In this document: positions 22,487-23,548 of the stretch, one piece after another
Position numbering within the stretch: position 1 is the first letter of the stretch
Layout of the letters: each line of letters starts with the position of its first letter
NCBI GenBank assembly: GCA_018715065.1
Contig: DVMJ01000073.1
Coordinates: forward strand, 1 to 23,548
Length of the DNA: 23,548 nt
Reading direction: 5' to 3'
DNA from: Fimiplasma intestinipullorum
GTDB lineage: Bacteria > Bacillota_I > Bacilli_A > Erysipelotrichales > Coprobacillaceae
The notes under the pieces: generated by a model
What the model was told of the DNA's origin: nothing
The model's input: only the letters and a program-made list of their open reading frames with translations
Databases searched by the model: none
Position numbers and translations under genes: made by a program

Positions 22487-23019
22487 GATAGACCCCTTTC
22501 TTTTAAAAATACCTGATACCAGTAGGTTGCAAACGAAGCTTCGAAGACCCCTTGCTGGTTTTTGGCCAGTTCGATCAAACTGGCTAACTGTTTCCATAAA
22601 ATATCATGTATTTCCAACGGATAATGCATCTGCTTTTGATGCGCTTTGTATTCCTCTTCATCCAGGATCTTGTAAGAACCATTTGGAAATACTTTTAAAT
22701 CCAGATCATAATCGATATACTTCAGTGCCTGACCGTCATATAAGGTCGGACTTGCCAGATTGCAATAATAATAGACGCCGTTCTTACGGATCATACAAAT
22801 CACATTGTACCACTCATGATGCGGAAAATAACAAATAGCGGGTTCTCGCGTGTACCAGATCCTTCCATCTGATTCATTGACCAGGGTGTGATGATTCATC
22901 ACAATGGTCGCTTTTGTCGTTGTATTGAGAACATAGCCCTTCTCCCAGCTGCGATGGATAGAACCATCATGTTTATAACTATGAATGAGCACATATTCAT
23001 TTTTGTTGGGTAACTGCAT
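22483..23019 (-). CDS. ntdP: Nucleoside tri- and diphosphatase, DUF402 (UPF0374) family
   Basis: 178 aa from MQLPNKNEYVLIHSYKHDGS (ATG 23019-23017, AGAAGGA upstream); an earlier in-frame Met lacks a ribosome binding site. The order HRSWEKGYVLN, PAICYFPHHEWYNVICMIR, YYCNLASP and YIDYDLDLKVFPNG, with DYDLDL acidic metal-binding residues, is that of the UPF0374/NtdP family, whose members are about 175-180 aa. Staphylococcal and streptococcal members hydrolyse nucleoside tri- and diphosphates. It is the first gene of the operon and is coupled to tsaE. This is a family-level call; the preferred nucleotide is not visible. Confidence 0.88.
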   Translation of the reverse strand: MQLPNKNEYVLIHSYKHDGSIHRSWEKGYVLNTTTKATIVMNHHTLVNESDGRIWYTREPAICYFPHHEWYNVICMIRKNGVYYYCNLASPTLYDGQALKYIDYDLDLKVFPNGSYKILDEEEYKAHQKQMHYPLEIHDILWKQLASLIELAKNQQGVFEASFATYWYQVFLKERGLS

Positions 23020-23046
23020 GGTTGTATCCTTCTTTCTATCAAAGCT

Positions 23047-23052
23047 ATTATA
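23047..23052 (-). promoter_or_regulatory. -10 box upstream of ntdP
   Basis: TATAAT on the minus strand lies about 28 bases upstream of the ntdP ATG. No matching -35 stands at 16-18 bases, where the sequence is a T-rich run. It is the only promoter candidate seen for the seven-gene operon. Confidence 0.5.
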
Positions 23053-23194
23053 CACAATACTTCACAAGAAAAAAAGGGAAAAGATTGTTTATCGCTTTTC
23101 CCCCTACAACAAAAAGATTCCATTCATCGTTTAAATTTAAAAATCAAAAAGTTTTCCTGTTTTGCTATGAAGCGCTCTTTTCACAAGCAGATGC

Positions 23195-23548
23195 CTATTT
23201 AGAGAAGCGCAGTGCTTTATGCAGCACCGGATATAAAAGTGTCACCGCAATATAAGCGACCACCAGTGTTGCCAAATTATAAGGCAGATTGTAACCTAAG
23301 GAATAGATGACAGGATGCATGCCTTCAGGTGCATAAGAACCAAATAAAAATGCCCCGCTGGCAAAATGACAAAGATATTTCAGGACCATGCTCATGATCA
23401 CGCCTAAATAGAGATTCACATTGCGGACGCGGACGATCTTGATCAGGCTTGCCAGACCGCAAACAGCTAATGGCAGCACATAATCTAATAAGACGGACCA
23501 TGGACCGTAATATAAAGCAATTCCTAACACAAACTGTAAAATAGACAC
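23195..23548 (-). CDS. thiT: Thiamine ECF transporter substrate-binding component ThiT (3' part)
   Basis: The C-terminal 117 codons of an integral membrane protein whose start lies beyond the window; the family is about 180-200 aa. The thiamine-binding signatures are visible: YYGPWSVLLDYVLP, then FGSYAPEGMHPVIYSLGYN. About four hydrophobic helices remain, and the end is basic (LHKALRFSK). ThiT is the S component that binds thiamine at high affinity and docks on the shared EcfA-A'-T module. Genes of this kind are often under a TPP riboswitch, which would lie outside this window. No clear terminator follows: 23053-23194 is AT-rich and empty. Confidence 0.92.
   Translation of the reverse strand: MSILQFVLGIALYYGPWSVLLDYVLPLAVCGLASLIKIVRVRNVNLYLGVIMSMVLKYLCHFASGAFLFGSYAPEGMHPVIYSLGYNLPYNLATLVVAYIAVTLLYPVLHKALRFSK

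Noticed and set aside
22487..22597. Upstream extension of tsaE by 37 codons.
   Set aside because: It lies within ntdP, has no ribosome binding site, and TsaE homologues begin at the MKKWHIK start.
23055..23070. TTGTGAA (minus strand) near the ntdP -10 box, a possible Rex operator and autoregulatory site.
   Set aside because: Only one half-site is present; the second arm of the palindrome is missing.
23173..23180. A second TTCACAA downstream of thiT.
   Set aside because: Single half-site in a 3' non-coding position, no palindrome.

Overview
The window joins an accessory (mobile-element-like) region, about 1-11,000, to a conserved chromosomal backbone, about 11,130-23,548. Strong AGGAGG-type ribosome binding sites, TATAAT promoters, intrinsic terminators, and the gene families Rex, ThiT, NtdP and TsaE-TsaB-RimI-TsaD all point to a Bacillota. 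The backbone suits a gut Erysipelotrichia-like organism, but that placement is a guess from gene style alone. No rRNA, tRNA, CRISPR array, transposase or integrase was seen, and the left end of the accessory region lies outside the window.

Accessory region, left part (1-2944, minus strand): a phage/plasmid replication module. A primase-helicase (prim-pol-like N-terminus plus superfamily 3 helicase) is split by a +1 frameshift at a T5 run followed by TGA. It is followed by a zinc-ribbon protein and a partial unknown gene with overlapping ends. A cluster of three TTGTGGCA motifs lies just downstream of the primase. Its leader (2945-3200) carries hairpins and an early intrinsic terminator.

Accessory region, right part (3147-11018, plus strand): a four-gene cargo operon that looks like an unusual restriction-modification or anti-phage system. 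It encodes a small Xre-type controller, a 344-aa protein with degenerate methyltransferase-like motifs, and a 1559-aa fusion with motifs of a GIY-YIG nuclease, an SF2 helicase, an N6-adenine methyltransferase, a target-recognition region and an HNH nuclease. The last gene is a 588-aa protein ending in a PD-(D/E)XK-type nuclease motif. A strong hairpin terminator closes the operon. Within the 1559-aa gene the target-recognition part uses different glutamine codons from both flanks, as if it had been swapped in.

Backbone (11,130-23,548): a DEAD-box RNA helicase with a DbpA-type RNA-binding tail (minus). Next is a minus-strand pair, a metallophosphoesterase and a D-2-hydroxyacid dehydrogenase whose extra N-terminus resembles the middle component of three-component ABC (ABC-3C) conflict systems. 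Then come an Xre regulator and an LCP cell-wall ligase (plus). A compact minus-strand operon follows: ntdP-tsaE-tsaB-rimI-tsaD-rex-asnS, with overlapping or nearly touching genes. It joins t6A tRNA modification, ribosomal protein acetylation, redox sensing and asparaginyl-tRNA synthesis. The 3' part of thiT (thiamine ECF transporter substrate component) ends the window. The accessory genes, above all the restriction operon, are visibly more AT-rich than this backbone.
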